From Molossus alvarezi (Eukaryota; Chordata; Mammalia; Chiroptera; Molossidae), in assembly GCA_037176705.1 (NCBI GenBank), contig CM073898.1:42261488-42325487 (forward strand): DNA of 64,000 nucleotides, read 5' to 3'. Positions 23,454 through 35,418 of this stretch are shown here, one piece after another. The stretch's first letter is position 1, and each line of letters begins with the position of its first letter. Made by a program: the position numbers and the translations under genes. The notes beneath the pieces were generated by a model that saw only the letters and a program-made list of their open reading frames with translations, did no database searches and was not told the origin of the DNA.

Positions 23454-23879
23454 AATGACAGGAGAAAAATTGTACAGTAATAATAAATTAATTCAAAATT
23501 TTGACACAAATATGAACAAATGTTCAACTGTCTTAATGATCCAAGAAATACAAGTTAAATAATAAAAATTACAAGAAATATGACAAACAGATATAAAGTA
23601 GAGGAATACTTCTTGACATAAAAATATTGGACAAACTACACAAATTATGTAATCATTAAGAATACTGAGACACCCTTAGTGCCCTTCATCTGCTTGAAAG
23701 ATTCTTATGTGGGAAAAGTGAGTGTCTAATGAGAAAAGACCTATAGATAATAACATTTTGTGGTCCCTGAATGAAATTACAGGTGAGTCTCTTTTTTATC
23801 TAGAGTAAAACCCATGGTTTTCTATAAGCATTTTAGAATCCCTTTGTTAAAATGAATGAGTAGTTAAAGATCAATCATA
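23454..23879. other. AT-rich non-coding DNA, possibly old L1
   Basis: 'aaatgttcaactgtcttaat' followed by 'ccaagaaatacaagttaaat' recalls the end of ORF2 in old L1 (caacatcactaatcatcag...aaatgcaaattaaaa), but the match is weak. Confidence 0.35.
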
Positions 23880-24715
23880 AATGTTTAATGAATGTTTTCA
23901 GCATGAATAAGAGAGCAAAAGAAATAAACAAAAGAAAATACAAAAAATATTAAAGAAGACAAAGATAATATAGATATTGAAAATGTAAAAACAAACTAGT
24001 AATTAACGTCCTTTGAGACAGGGAAGATAAGGAACCTATTAAATAATAAGAAATCTCCATAAGAATAAATTTTGTGAGAAAGAAGAGCTGTTGAAAACGT
24101 AAAATATTTTACCTATAATTTTAATAAATCAATACAAAAATTAGAAAAAAATAAACTTCTTAGAAGAAATTTTAAAACATTAAATGGCTAAGACATGAGA
24201 AAATAGGTAAGAAAATCAAGAGGCTCAATATCCAAAAGATAGAGATCTCAGAGAGAAAAGAGAAAAATTGGAGAAAATATTATCAAAACATTCACAAAAA
24301 GATCTTCTAGAAATGAAAGTCAGTGGGCTCCAGATTTAAGGTCTTCACAGTGTACACAGGATACAAAAGTAAATACATATAATGACTGACTGGTAAACTT
24401 AAAGAGACGTTAGTAGAAATTGTACAAAAAAGAGAAACCAACGGAACAGAGCAACTGACATCTGTGGGACAATATTGCAAGGTTAAACCTATACATAATC
24501 GGAGTCCAAAAACTGAAGAAGAGAATATGACAGAAGAAATATTTGCAGATAGTCTGAAAACGAATCAAAGACATTCAGCAAACACCAAGCAGAAAAAAAT
24601 ATAAAGAAAAACAAACTAAAGCACATCAGAGTCAAATGCTAAATTTAAATTATGATAACAAAATTTTAAAAACACTCAGAAAAAGGTAGAAATATTATAC
24701 ATGGAAAAACAATCA
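23880..24715 (+). repeat. Old L1 (L1M-type) ORF1-region relic
   Basis: A-rich sequence with phrases typical of the ORF1 area of ancient mammalian L1: 'gatcttctagaaatgaaagt', 'gtgggctccagatttaaggt', 'gaacagagcaactgacatct', 'acctatacataatcggagtc' and 'aaagcacatcagagtcaaat'. No open frame survives. It ends where the Tigger transposon begins. Confidence 0.5.
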
Positions 24716-24744
24716 CAGGAATACATAAAACAGTTAGCCACGTT

Positions 24745-26561
24745 GTGAATGCAAAGAAAAGTACTTAAAGAAATTAAAAGTGCTACTCCAGTGGACACAT
24801 GAACAATAAGAAAGTAAATCAACCTTATTGCTGATATAAATTCTTTTTTTTTTTTTATCCTCACCTGAGAACATTTTTACGTTTATCTTTAGATAGAGCA
24901 GGAGGGAGAGAGAAGAGAAAGGAGAGAGAGAGAGAGATTGATGTGAGAGAGACACATCAACTGGTTACCAACCACATGACCCCAACCCAAGCCAGGACAA
25001 ATGGCAACTGAGGTACATGCCCTTAGTGGTAACTGAACCCAGGACACTGGTCTGCAGGCCGATGCTCTAATGGCTGAGCCAAACCAACCAGGGCAATTTT
25101 TTTGTGGTCTGGATAGAACGTCAAACCAGGAACAACATTCCTTTAAGGAAATTCTAATCCAGACTAGTCCCTAAGGCTCTTCAATTCTGTGAAGGCTGAG
25201 AGAAGTATGGAAGCTGTAGAAGAAAAGTTTGAAGCTAGCAGAGGTTAATTCATGACATTTAAGGAAAGAACCTCTCTCCATTACATTCAAGTGCAAGGTG
25301 AAACAGCAAATGCCAATGTAGAAGCTGCTGCAAGTTATTCAGAAGATCTAGCTAAGATATTAGTGAAGGTGGCTACACTAAACAACAGATTTCTAATGTA
25401 CACGAAACAGTCTTACATTGGAAGAAGATGACATTAGGACTTCCACAGCTAAAGAGAAGTCAATGCCTGGCTTCAAAGCTTCAAAGGATAGGCTGATTCT
25501 CTTGTTAGAGGCTAATGCAGTTGGTGACTTTAAGTTAAAGCCAATGCTTACTTACTATTTTAAAAATCCTGGGACCCTTAAGAATTATGCTAAATGTACT
25601 CTGCCTGTGCTCTATAAATGGAAGAACAAAGCCTGGAAGACAGCACATCTGTTTACAACATGGTTAATTGAATATTTTAATTCCACTGTTGAGACCTACT
25701 GACAAAACATCTGGTCACCCAAGAGCTTTGATGGAGATAATGTTTTCATGCCTGCTAACACAACACCCATTCTGTAGTACATGGGTCAAGAAGTAGTTTC
25801 TACTTTCAATCTTAAAAAAAAAAAAAAAAGAAATACATTTCAAAAGGCTATACTTGACATAGACAGTGATTCCTCTGATGAATCTGAGCAAAGCAAATTG
25901 AAAACTTTTTGGAAAGGATTCACCATTCTAGGTACTATTAAAAACATTCGTGAATCCTGGAAAGAGGTCAAAATATCAATATTAAAAAGAATTTGGAAGA
26001 GGTTGATTCCAACCTCCATAGATGACTTTGAAAGGTTCAAGACTTCAGTGAAAAAAGGTAATTGCAGTTGTGGTGGAAATAGCAAGAGACCTCAAATTAG
26101 AAGTGGAACCTAAAGATGTGTCTGAATTGCTACAACATCATGATAAAATTTTAATGATGAGGAGTTGCTTCTTATGAATGAGCAAAGAACGTGGTTTCTT
26201 CAGATGGAATCAACACCTGGTGAGGATGCTCTGAAGATTCTTGAAATGACAATAAAGGGTTTAGAACATTACATACATTTAGTTAATAAAGCAGTGGCAG
26301 GGTTTGAGAGGATTGACTCAAATTTTGAAAGAAGTTCTACTATAGGTAAAATGCTATCAAATCATATCACATGCTACAGAGAAATCATTCATGAAAGCAA
26401 GAGTCAATCGATGCAGCATATTTCATTGTTGTCTTGAAATTGCCACAACAACCCCAATTTTAGCAACCAGCACTCTGATCAGTCATCAACCATCAACATT
26501 GAAGCAAGACCCTTCACCAGCAAAAATATTATGATTCGGTGAAGGCTCGCGCAATGATTAG
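24745..26561 (+). pseudogene. Tigger transposase (DDE, pogo-like), dead
   Basis: Cut-and-paste transposase relic: part of the N-terminal DNA-binding region, then the DDE domain. Recognisable pieces include [13 protein letters not shown] near 25,460, [11 protein letters not shown] near 25,606 and the acidic-rich C-terminal part near 26,165-26,437. The first catalytic Asp is changed: the codon at 25,401-25,403 reads CAC (His) in the context NV-x-ET. The segment expected to hold the second catalytic Asp (DNxPGH motif) is largely deleted at about 25,703. Frameshifts separate the open pieces, and the frame ends at TAG 26,559-26,561. Confidence 0.88.
24844..25094 (-). mobile_element. VES-type bat SINE in Tigger
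   Basis: Reverse SINE: T-run, ATCCTCACCTGAGAACATTT, GA tract near 24,920-24,938, then the head complement ending CCAACCAGGGC. It interrupts the transposase relic between 'gctgatataaattc' and 'tttgtggtctggatag'. TSD not clear because of the T-run. Confidence 0.9.
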
Positions 26562-26589
26562 TATTTTGTACCAATAAAATATTTTTTAA

Positions 26590-27216
26590 TTATTAATTTA
26601 TTTTTGTTACAGGTGTTTCTCCTTTTCTCCATAGACACCCTCCTCCCTATCCTGCCCCTTGCCAAGCATTGTTGTCTATGTCCATTGGTTATGCATATAT
26701 GCATATAAGTTCTTTCATTTATCTCATCCCTCCCCCCTCCACCCTTCTCCTCTGAGGTTTGTCAGTCTGAACCAATTCCTTTCTATGGCTCTGGGTCAAT
26801 TTTGTTATCAGTTTTTTCTGTTCATTATATTCCACAAATAAGCAAGATGATGTGATATTTGTCTTTCTCTGATTGGCTTATTTCACTTAGCATAATATTT
26901 TCCAGGTCCCTCCATGTCATCTCAAAGGATACAAGATCTTTCTTTCTTACAGCTGCATAGTGTTCCATTGTGTATATGTACCACAGCTTTTTTTAACCAC
27001 TCAACTATTGATGGACACTTGGGCTGCTTCCAGATCTTAGAAATTGTAAATAGTGCTGCTATGAACATCAGGGTACATATATTGTTTTAGATTGGTGTTT
27101 CAGGCTTCTTAGGATATATTCCTAGAAGTGGGATCACTGGATCAAATGGCAGTTCAATCTTTAATTTTTTGAGGAAACACCATATTGTTTTCCATAGTGT
27201 CTTCACCAGTCTGCAT
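26590..27216 (-). mobile_element. L1-E: short 5'-truncated L1 3' end
   Basis: Reverse-oriented terminal 0.6 kb of the bat L1: 3' UTR, the ORF2 stop and the last roughly 110 codons, up to the LVQPLW-equivalent region near 27,200. It is inserted in Tigger 3' sequence with imperfect TSDs (ATAAAATATTTTTTA near 26,574 and ATAAAGTATTTTTTT at 27,217), consistent with target-primed insertion of a truncated copy. Confidence 0.87.
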
Positions 27217-27311
27217 TATAAAGTATTTTTTTTATTAAGGTATGTACATTGTTTCTTTAAACATAATGCTGTTGCATATTTAATAGACTTATATTTAAAA
27301 TAGATTATCAT

Positions 27312-27570
27312 GCCTTGGCTGATTTAGCTGAGCAGTTAGAGTGTCGGCCTGCAGACTAAAGAGTCATGGGTTCAATTCTGGTCAAGGGCACATACCTCAG
27401 TTGCAGTTTGGTCCCCAGCCCTGGATGAGGTCATGCAGGAGGCAACCAATCAATGTGTTTTTCTCATATTGATCTCTCTCTCTCTGTCTCCTCACCCCTT
27501 TCCCCATTGTATCTGAAGATAAATGGAAAAATATCCTCAGATGAGGATTAAAAAATAATAATAAAAAAAC
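27312..27570 (+). mobile_element. VES-type bat SINE, older copy
   Basis: Forward SINE starting GCCTTGGCTGATTTAGCTGAG with B-box-like GGTTCAATTCT, a TC tract near 27,470-27,490, and ending TCCTCAGATGAGGATTAAAA. It is more diverged than the copy at 28,025. It lies within the Tigger 3' region. Confidence 0.88.
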
Positions 27571-27702
27571 AAATTATTTTAAAATTTTACAGTACAGTGT
27601 AAACATAAGTTTTATATGTACTGGAAATTCTCTTTATTGTGATACTCACTTTATTGCAATGGTTTGAAACTGGGCTTGCACTATCTCTGGGGTATGCCTA
27701 TA

Positions 27703-27954
27703 TATAAAACTTGATATACACATGAAACCAAAAATATAAAAAAAACTACTGACTAAGCAAACATAATAGTATATTATGAATATCTTTATCATATATGAGA
27801 GAATAGTGTGTGATAAGACACTATACATACATATATATGCACACACATACACACACGTTATATGTGTATATATCTTTTGTAAGAGACACGTATTTATATA
27901 TGTAATATATATTTCTTACAAAAAACATGTATTTAGAATACATAAAGAACTTCT
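27703..27954. other. AT-rich spacer with TA/CA microsatellite
   Basis: Short (TA), (CA) and TATG units around 27,828-27,912; otherwise nothing recognised. Confidence 0.6.
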
Positions 27955-28008
27955 ATAAATAAATAAGAAAAAACACAGACAAAATAAAAAATGGTTAAAG
28001 GTTTCAAT

Positions 28009-28024
28009 AGAAAATTCACAAATG
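28009..28024 (+). repeat. TSD of VES SINE (left copy)
   Basis: AGAAAATTCACAAATG is repeated exactly at 28,264-28,279. Confidence 0.93.
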
Positions 28025-28263
28025 GCCCTGGCCGGTTTGGCTCAGTGGTTGGAGCGTCGGCCTCTGGTACAGAGAGACCCGGGTTCGGTTCCCGCTAAGG
28101 GCACGTACCTCGGTTGCAGTTTGTCCCCGGCCCTGGTTGGTCGTGCGGGTGGCAGCCACTCGATGTGTCCCTTCACATCGATGTTTTTTTCTCTCTCTCT
28201 CCCTCCCGCTCTATCTGAACAAAAAATGGAAAAATGTCCTCGGTTGAGGATAAAAAAAAAAAA
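28025..28263 (+). mobile_element. VES-type bat SINE, young copy
   Basis: Starts GCCCTGGCCGGTTTGGCTCAG, with A-box-like TGGCTCAGTGG and B-box-like GGTTCGGTTCC, a CT tract, and ends GTCCTCGGTTGAGGATAAAA plus a clean A-tail. A perfect 16-bp TSD and little divergence suggest recent insertion into the old L1. Confidence 0.96.
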
Positions 28264-29079
28264 AGAAAATTCACAAATGATGATATGTTAATAACCATGA
28301 AATATATAAAAAGGTGCATCACCTTATTTGTCATTAGAAAATTGAAAATAAAATCACTCACCGAAATGACTAAAATGAAAAACTCTAATACCAAATTTTA
28401 TGAGGATATGGAGTAACTTGATCTTTCATAAATTTTTGGTGGGAGTATATAAATTGTTAAAACTATCTTAGAAGGCTTTGGCAGTAATTACTATAGTTGA
28501 ACCTATAAATACCCTATGGCGTAGTGATTTCCACCTTTAGTTTTCTAACCAACCAATAAGTGTACACATGTGCAAAAAATACATACACATACATATAAAT
28601 GTTTGTACTAGCTTTGATTATGATAGAAATCTAGAGCAAAGTGTTTATCAATGGCAGAGTAGAGAAGTAGTGACATAGTCATACATTGGTTTATTATATA
28701 GCAATGAGAATGAATTAACTATTGCTTCACACAACAGTATGGATGAATCTTACTAATACAATGTTGAATAAAAGATGCCAATCACAAAAGAGTTCATACT
28801 ATATGATTTCACCTGCTTAAATTAAAAATTAAGCAAATTTACCATTAGTGATAAAGTCAGTAAAATAGTTAACTTTAAGAGAATGATATAATCGAGCCAT
28901 AAGAGTGTATTATGAGGATGCCATCATTGGTTTATTTTTTGATGTGGGTGACAGTTACACATATAGGTTCACTTTGTAAAAATTCACTTATAATTTGCAC
29001 ACTTTTTAAATGTATTTTGTACTTCATGTTAAAATTCAATTCATTATAAAAGAGAAAAATTGGAACAGAAAGATTGGAG

Positions 29080-29640
29080 GCTCAAACAATGATGTCTACA
29101 AGATAAGAAAATGAACAAATCAATTGCATTTGCCGTGATAGCAGGGTGTTCTGTATCTCTGGCAGGAGGTTTTGAGAATGGAACAATGCACAGTCAGAAT
29201 CTCAACAGGAAACAGCACATTCACGTTAGAATAAGTGGAGAAGGGTTTAACAGAGAATCTATTTAAAATATGTGGCTGGGATGTAGAACTGCCAAGGAAG
29301 GATAAGGTAATAACCTAGGGTAGTACCAGGAAAACTATCTATCACTACTCCTAGTGTAAAGGGAAACAGGACAGAGAGGAGCTGTAGAAAGTGAAGGGAG
29401 AGATTACTTAGCAAAAAGGCTGCCTTGAGAAGAGCAGTGAATTTGACCAGGGGACCATTCAGCACTAGGCAAGGGCTAGCAAGGAGGGAGCCACAGGAAT
29501 ACGATCCTTGACCAACTTCTTCCTCTCCCAGTCTCTTGACAGTGTTTCCAATTATGAACCCAATTAGAAACACAAAGATAAGCAAGACTGATGTATCCCA
29601 CATGGGGTCAGCTTCTGAAGGCAGAAAGAAGGGTAGGAAG
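29080..29640. repeat. Possible old interspersed repeat (unassigned)
   Basis: 'gcacagtcagaatctcaaca' then 'ggaaacagcacattc' and later 'agtgtaaagggaaacaggac' recall phrases in a widespread mammalian repeat, but I cannot name it. A 157-codon minus-strand frame covers 29,259-29,732; it is Leu/Phe-rich with no domain and is treated as chance. Confidence 0.35.
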
Positions 29641-30229
29641 GGATGAAGAATACATAGAAAAGCAAATAAGTAAAAATAAGATCCAATTATTAATTTTGTG
29701 GGGCTCATATATGAAAACATATATAATTGCATGTCAGATGTCTTGGCTGTGAATGATAATTATTTTATCACAATTACATAAACACTGAATATTGAAGTAA
29801 CATAAAAAGTGGATGGGCATATATGGTGAGGGAGGAGGAGTAGTATAAAAGAGAAAAATTCACATTTTATACATTAAAAATTTAATAGATTAGAAAATAA
29901 ATAAATAAGCACATACTTCAGGAAAACAGTGATAAAAAGCGGAAAGGACATTAAATTTGTTGCATATTGTTCATTTGGGAAAGGGAATGAAGAGTTAAGA
30001 AAGATTAGGTAAAAGGCTTGTTTTCTGTTAGCTGTTGCCATTGGTAAAAATCACATAGGAGTACTTGGTATTTAAATGTGTGTATACATTCTATAAATAA
30101 AAAAAATAAAATGTTCAATAATATTGAACAAAGAAATGAGTAAACAATATTTAGCTCATATTTTCAGAAGTTTTTTGTCTTTTTATATTTAAAAAAGGCA
30201 ATTTTAAATAGTTCAACTTAAGAAATAAA
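29641..30229. other. AT-rich non-coding DNA
   Basis: Nothing recognised. Confidence 0.5.
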
Positions 30230-30294
30230 TTATATATATATAATATGTGTATATATATTGTGTATGTATATGTGTATGTGAGAGAGAGAGAGAA
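30230..30294. repeat. (TA)n/(TG)n/(GA)n compound microsatellite
   Basis: TATATATATATAATATG, GTATATATATTGTG, GTATGTGTATGTG and a GA run follow one another. Confidence 0.9.
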
Positions 30295-32155
30295 TGCAAA
30301 AATAGAGCAAAATGAGAAAGACAAGGAGCAATTCATACATCCACAGAGTTGGGGATGTTAATAGAAGTGAATTATCAACTGATAACTAAGCAGAAAAATA
30401 CTAGAAGTTTTGAATACATAAAAAAACTCAAGATATTTAATAAATATGTACTATAAACAATACTGTTTCTGATAATTCCAAAAGCTTGGAATCACAATAT
30501 TAAAAGAATAAAAAACCACACATGTTTGGATACATCAAAATGTCAAGACACTTCCCTAAATATTCAGTGAAGTAAAAAAATTATCATAATAAGAATTACA
30601 AAATATTGACAATTAAAGACAATAATTTTACTACCTATACAATTTTTACTATCTAAAAAAAACCTGTGACATCAAAGAAACTGGTACTGAGAAAGAAAAT
30701 TACATTTTAAAAATTATTTATTACAAATAAAAAGCAAGGCTAAGGGAAAAATGATCTAAGCTAAGAAGCTTATGCCAACAAAAGTGTAACTCCAGAGTAG
30801 AAAGATGATACCCATCATGATAAATTAGATTTTGATTTTTACTGGTTTGGAAGAAAAGAAGGTAAACCTATGTCCAATGTCAATAAAGATATGAAGAAAA
30901 CGTCCGTCATTTGCATGGTTGGTGAAAATATATATTGACTTAATATTTCCAGAGGGTCATTTGACAATATGTTTTAGTATTTTAAATTAGGTACATCTTT
31001 GGATATATTTTACTTGAGGAATTTTATATTAAGAAAGAAATCAGGCAATATACAAAAATGAATCCTCCTCTCCAGATGAGGATAAAGGAGAAACCTAATA
31101 TCAAGTAATAAAAAATGGGTCATGGTCATACAAGGTTAATACATTATTACTTAATCAGTAAAAATGATGGAATATAGCTCTTTTTATCACACTATGTCCA
31201 AGACCTACTTTAATGTAAGAAATCAGATTATGAAACCAATAGACACATAATATATAATATACACAATTATTATATAAGAATTAAAGTGGAAGACTGTACT
31301 GGCAAATGTGCCTCTAATGTTCATGTCATTATGGAAAACCTAATCTGTCAATCCATAGACTGACACGACCATTATCACCTGATATTTTTTGTCACTTTAG
31401 TCCTATACTGTCCATTATGTTTATCTACATTGATGCAAACTGACTGGATATCATTATTTCTTAGCCTGAACGATTAAAAACTGTTAACAGAGATTTATTA
31501 CTTAAGGCAGCCAGATAACCTGGACATTTTTAATCCTCGGACATAGAAAAGAATCCATTTTTAACACCTTCTACCACATTTTTGGTATGCTTGTCCTGTT
31601 ATATTTTGTATAGATGTGTGGATGGCAGCATTCAGGAGCACAGCTTGCCTGTAGGGTAACTGATGACTTCAATTATAGATTAAATTTGCTTTCTTTAATG
31701 ACTAAGTTGTCCGTGTTGGACAGCTATGTTCCTTGAAAGCAAGACCAAGAGCTAACAATTTACCTGAGAAGTGTACAAAATATAGCACAATATTAACAGG
31801 GGGATTAGGAGGAAGAATAATCGAGCCAATGTTTACAGGAGCCCCTCTGCTTCTCATATTGTATTTGGCACAGTCATGTTAAGAGAATGCTTTCAAAATA
31901 TAGCTCCCTATTAATGGATTGCTTCTGCAAATCCAAATGCTCTAAGTACTTTGCAAGTACCGAGCAGAAAGGTCCTTTCAAAGCTCTAACTTTGTCTGTC
32001 TTATGCAGAAATTTGTTAGCAAAATTTGATTGGGGAATATTGGTCTGATATGGAAAGCAGGTGCTGGAGGAGAGGTGGTAGCCAGAGCAGTCTACGTGCA
32101 TGGTGAGAGCAGGGAAAAGGGCAGTGAGAGAAGAGACTGATCAGGGTAAAGGATT
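30295..32155. other. AT-rich non-coding DNA, possible old L1 trace
   Basis: Mostly unassigned. Around 30,900-31,060, 'cagagggtcatttgacaata' followed by 'tggatatattttacttgagg' resembles the ORF2 end of an ancient L1 (ggcaatttggcaatat...cttctaggaattta), too weakly to name. The 31,300-31,850 part is repeat-free. No credible coding frame. Confidence 0.4.
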
Positions 32156-32162
32156 CCGGGAC

Positions 32163-32416
32163 TTTTTTTTTTTTTTTTATCCTCACCCGAGGACATTTTT
32201 CCATTTTTTGTACAGACAGAGTGGGAGGGAGAGAGAAGAAGAGAGAGAGAGGGAAACATCGATGTGAAAGGGACACATCGAGTGGCTGCCACCCGCACGA
32301 CCAACCAGGGCCAGGGACAAACTGCAACCGAGGTACATGCCCTTAGCGGGAACCAAACCCGGGTCTCTCCGGACCGCAGGCCGATGCTCTAACCGCTGAG
32401 CCAAACCGGCCAGGGC
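32163..32416 (-). mobile_element. VES-type bat SINE
   Basis: Reverse SINE with T-run, ATCCTCACCCGAGGACATTT, GA tract, AAACATCGATGTGAAAGGGA, and the head complement ending ACCGGCCAGGGC. The TSD CCGGGACTTTTTT brackets it (from 32,156 and again from 32,416). Well conserved, so probably young. It abuts a second SINE of another family. Confidence 0.94.
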
Positions 32417-32429
32417 CGGGACTTTTTTA

Positions 32430-32471
32430 ATATATATTTTTTCTTTATTGATTTGAGAGAGAGAGGAAGGA

Positions 32472-32502
<31 letters not shown>

Positions 32503-32651
32503 TTGATGAGAGAGAACATCGATTGGCCATCTCCTGCATGACCCCTACTGGGAATTTGGCCCACAACCTGGGCATGTGCCCTGAGCGGAATCAAACCAGT
32601 GACCTTTTGGTGCGTGGGTCGATGCTCAACCACTGACCACACCGGCCGGGC
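32430..32651 (-). mobile_element. Second bat SINE family (VES-related)
   Basis: Reverse orientation: TTTATTGATTTGAGAGAGAG, a long GA tract, GAGAGAACATCGATTGGCC, AACCTGGGCATGTGCCCTGA, and an end GACCACACCGGCCGGGC. The internal sequence and tail differ from the neighbouring copy (TTTTTATTGATT-type tail instead of the CCTCGGGTGAGGAT tail), marking a distinct subfamily. Confidence 0.92.
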
Positions 32652-33604
32652 AAGACTTAGCATTTTTAAAGCAGGTCTTCATTGCTTGTTTTTACTATCT
32701 TCTTGGAAGAGATTTTTAACCTATACTGAGTTATTAAAGGAAAAAATTCAAACTATGGAAAGTATGTTGTAGCTTATACTCAACCCATTCCTTATACCAG
32801 TGCTAATAATTAAGAGATATCTGACTGGTTGTATGCTACTGGTCCAGAAAGTTGTTACACGTGTGTAGGCAATTTCACTCAATATCTTACCGTAATTAGA
32901 TAAGATTTCCTTTGTGTTTATTCTGACCAAAATAGTAGTTAAATCCTCAAACTGAATGAAATTATTAGTCACCCAAATGTAGTTAAAATCAGTCAACCCT
33001 TCTGTAAATTCTCTCAAAACAAAGAATGTGTAAAGCCATGGAGAAGAGAGACCCTACTTTGGGCCATCCATGAATATTAGCACTGTCTAGATTTGTGGAT
33101 CAGGAGTCATCATTTTATTAAATCCTTCTCTCAGCTGTGTTTCTTTCATCTGGAATAAAATGACTGTGTGAAGTTATTCCTGCTATGGCTTATCTTTATA
33201 GTCCCAAATACATGAAATGCCTAACTCCTATATATTTGAGGATTTTATACCCAGTGAAATCACGACTATTTTTGGACATCCTATTGCGGGTGATGCCTCC
33301 AAGGAAGATAACAAGATGAACATAAAGTTCTATCAAACTAGATGGAGATGCAAGTTGTCAAGACAACACAGTAGAGGCAGAATATACAGCACAAATCCCG
33401 GCCTCCCAGCAAACTCTTTTCTGGGCAGAGCCGCCAGAGCTCTGGGGCAAGAACGGGCTCCTCCACGGAAAAGTCAGGGCACAAGAAGCCTCATGAAACA
33501 GTTAAGCAGTTTACACTGGTCAAGAACAATACCTTCTTGATGAGCACTACCTTCCCAGTGAATGACAAAGAGATCAAAATATGTATATCCAGATGGAAAA
33601 ATAC
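32652..33604. other. Unique non-coding DNA
   Basis: No repeat recognised. A 107-codon plus-strand frame (33,217-33,540) lies in a GC-richer part. It has no recognisable domain, so I do not call a gene, but the segment may be conserved. Confidence 0.45.
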
Positions 33605-33618
33605 AACCTCAAATATAG
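33605..33618 (+). repeat. TSD of SINE (left copy)
   Basis: AACCTCAAATATAG is matched by AACCTCAAATGTAG at 33,811-33,824 (13 of 14). Confidence 0.85.
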
Positions 33619-33810
33619 CCCAACTGGAGTGGCCCAGTTGGCTGAGCGTTGTCCTGTGTACCAAAGGTTTGCCAGTTCAATTCCCAGTCAAGGTACATAC
33701 CTGGGCTAGGGGTTCAGTCCCTGGTCTGGGCACCTACAGAAGGCAACCAATCAACGTTTCTCTCTCACATGGGTCTCTCTCTAGGCACGTTTTTGAAAAA
33801 CAAAAACAAA
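33619..33810 (+). mobile_element. Second bat SINE family, forward, diverged
   Basis: Reads AGTGGCCCAGTTGGCTGAGCG then AGTTCAATTCCCAGTCAAGG and ATACCTGGGCTAGGGGTTCA. It ends in TCTCTCTC and an A-rich tail (CAAAAACAAAAA). The GGGCTAGGGGTTC centre differs from the VES copies around it. TSDs with one mismatch indicate an older insertion. Confidence 0.88.
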
Positions 33811-33824
33811 AACCTCAAATGTAG

Positions 33825-35418
33825 TTGGATTTCAAAAGCTTTAGTACAGGAGTGTTGAATCAAGTACAGTGGTATCAGTTTATAAATTAGGTTAAAATGA
33901 TCAGAAGTCTATCAAACTTCTGTGTTCAAGCCGGTCAAAATAGGAAGATAACATGACCACCAACACTGGAGTGGCACACTGGGCTGGTCTCTTAACAAAG
34001 ACTTTCAAACTCTTGGTTGGGAAGAAACTGCTCATTTGTTTGTTTGCGTTTTTCCATCTTTCACTTCTGCCTTTGACAACATTAGATGATGTGCAAACAG
34101 TATTTGTCTTCTTCATGCTGTGGTATTTTCCATCTATGAAGATTTGTGGCTGAAACTTTTTTGCCTTTAGAGGCTCCGATGACTAAATGGTGCTCCTGGA
34201 AGAAAACTATATTGAGTCTCAGAAAAATAAGTCTCAGTGAGAACTGAAGCAGAGTATGTGTGAGCATTCTTAGGGGACGAGAGGCTGAGGGGAGTTCCAG
34301 GATAAGCTCAGATGAGGAAGCAAGGCTACTGCCTGCCCTGTGTGTGAGGTGCTGGTTGTGACATCACAATCTGCCTCTCACTGCAGTCGGGCATGCTGAA
34401 AGGAGAAGATCTAACTTCACTTTGCAGCATGTGAATCTTGAACTTCTAGTTTTTCTTTTTATCTCAGTTTTCTTTTTGATAACTTTATTCCCTCCTTGAA
34501 GAAATTCACATCAATAGAGAGAGAGGGAAAAAAAAGAACTTTCCAAAGCAATTGCTTTAGAAATTCTTTTCTTTTGGTGGACTATTTTTTTTTTTTTTTT
34601 TAGTTTTTGTTTAATTAGGTTTTAAATCTTTCCTTCCTTAATTACTTTTTTTTGGTATTAACACCTAAATATACTTCTATTCAGAGCACAAACATACAGT
34701 GATAACAATTAGCAGAATAATTACACTCTTTCTGTCAGTGTAACCTCATGGCACAGAAAGTATTACAAATCCATTTTAAAACATATTAAATGTTCATATT
34801 AATGAGGATAATAGAGAACAAGTATCAGCAAACTAAATATTGTTAATGATTTTGAGCTATTAAATTCATTACCATTTTCTTTCATAATAAAGTGGTTACT
34901 TGCTAATTAGACCTTTTTTAACTCATCATTATTGAATTCATTACATTGTGTGCAGTTAACCCTTGGAGGTCTGTGGGTGTGTGCGCACAATTAAAATCAT
35001 TTTAACACCATATGAATGTGATGTGGGGAATTCCTAGGGCTCCTCCAGCGGTGGTCCTTAGACTCTCCTGGTGGACAGGTCCTGGGCAGGCTGTGCCTGG
35101 CTTCCCGCTGGCACTGGGCTCTCGCTGGCTCGGAGCACACAAGCAGTCTGGATTCTCGAGGTTTTTACCATGAGTACTTAAAATAAAAGTGCATCCTGCT
35201 TCTTTCATTGAAAAAGTTAGATGTACAAGAAATACACTTAAAGCCATTAGGCAAAATCTGAAATAATTTTAGGGCAGCCTATGAGGTAAAAGCCCATGAG
35301 GCAATTTTTCTACCAATCTAAAGTCAGGTAAAAGTTAATGCTGACCTAAGAGAGAATCCTAAAACTTATCATTTATATTTCTGTATAAAAATGTTACTAC
35401 TATTCTTTTGTATACCAA

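Larger units (their letters stand above)
24728..27702 (+). mobile_element. Tigger1-like DNA transposon, 5'-truncated and nested
   Basis: A pogo/Tigger (Tc1-mariner superfamily) fossil. Similarity begins inside the transposase N-terminal region (GTTAGCCACGTTGTGAATGC) and runs to the 3' terminal inverted repeat ending GGGGTATGCCTAT at about 27,702. The 5' end with its TIR is missing. It is split by two SINEs (24,844-25,094 and 27,312-27,570) and an L1 3' fragment (26,590-27,216). These elements were active early in mammalian history and are long dead. Confidence 0.9.
27955..29050 (+). repeat. Old L1 (L1M-type) 3' end, split by a SINE
   Basis: Before the SINE, 'aaaatggttaaaggtttcaa' matches the end of ORF2. 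After it come 'catcaccttatttgtcatta', 'ttatgaggatatggagtaac', 'tatggatgaatcttactaat', 'aaagagttcatactatatga' and 'ggttcactttgtaaaaattc'. This is the canonical end-of-ORF2 and 3' UTR order of old L1. Too many stops remain for any coding claim. Confidence 0.75.

Noticed and set aside
28025..28100. tRNA-gene-like sequence with A and B boxes
   Set aside because: It is the head of a VES SINE with A-tail and perfect target-site duplications. The same applies to all other tRNA-like heads in the window.
29259..29732. 157-codon minus-strand open frame
   Set aside because: Hydrophobic (Leu/Phe-rich) composition with no recognisable domain; it lies in probable old repeat sequence and there is no promoter or splice context.
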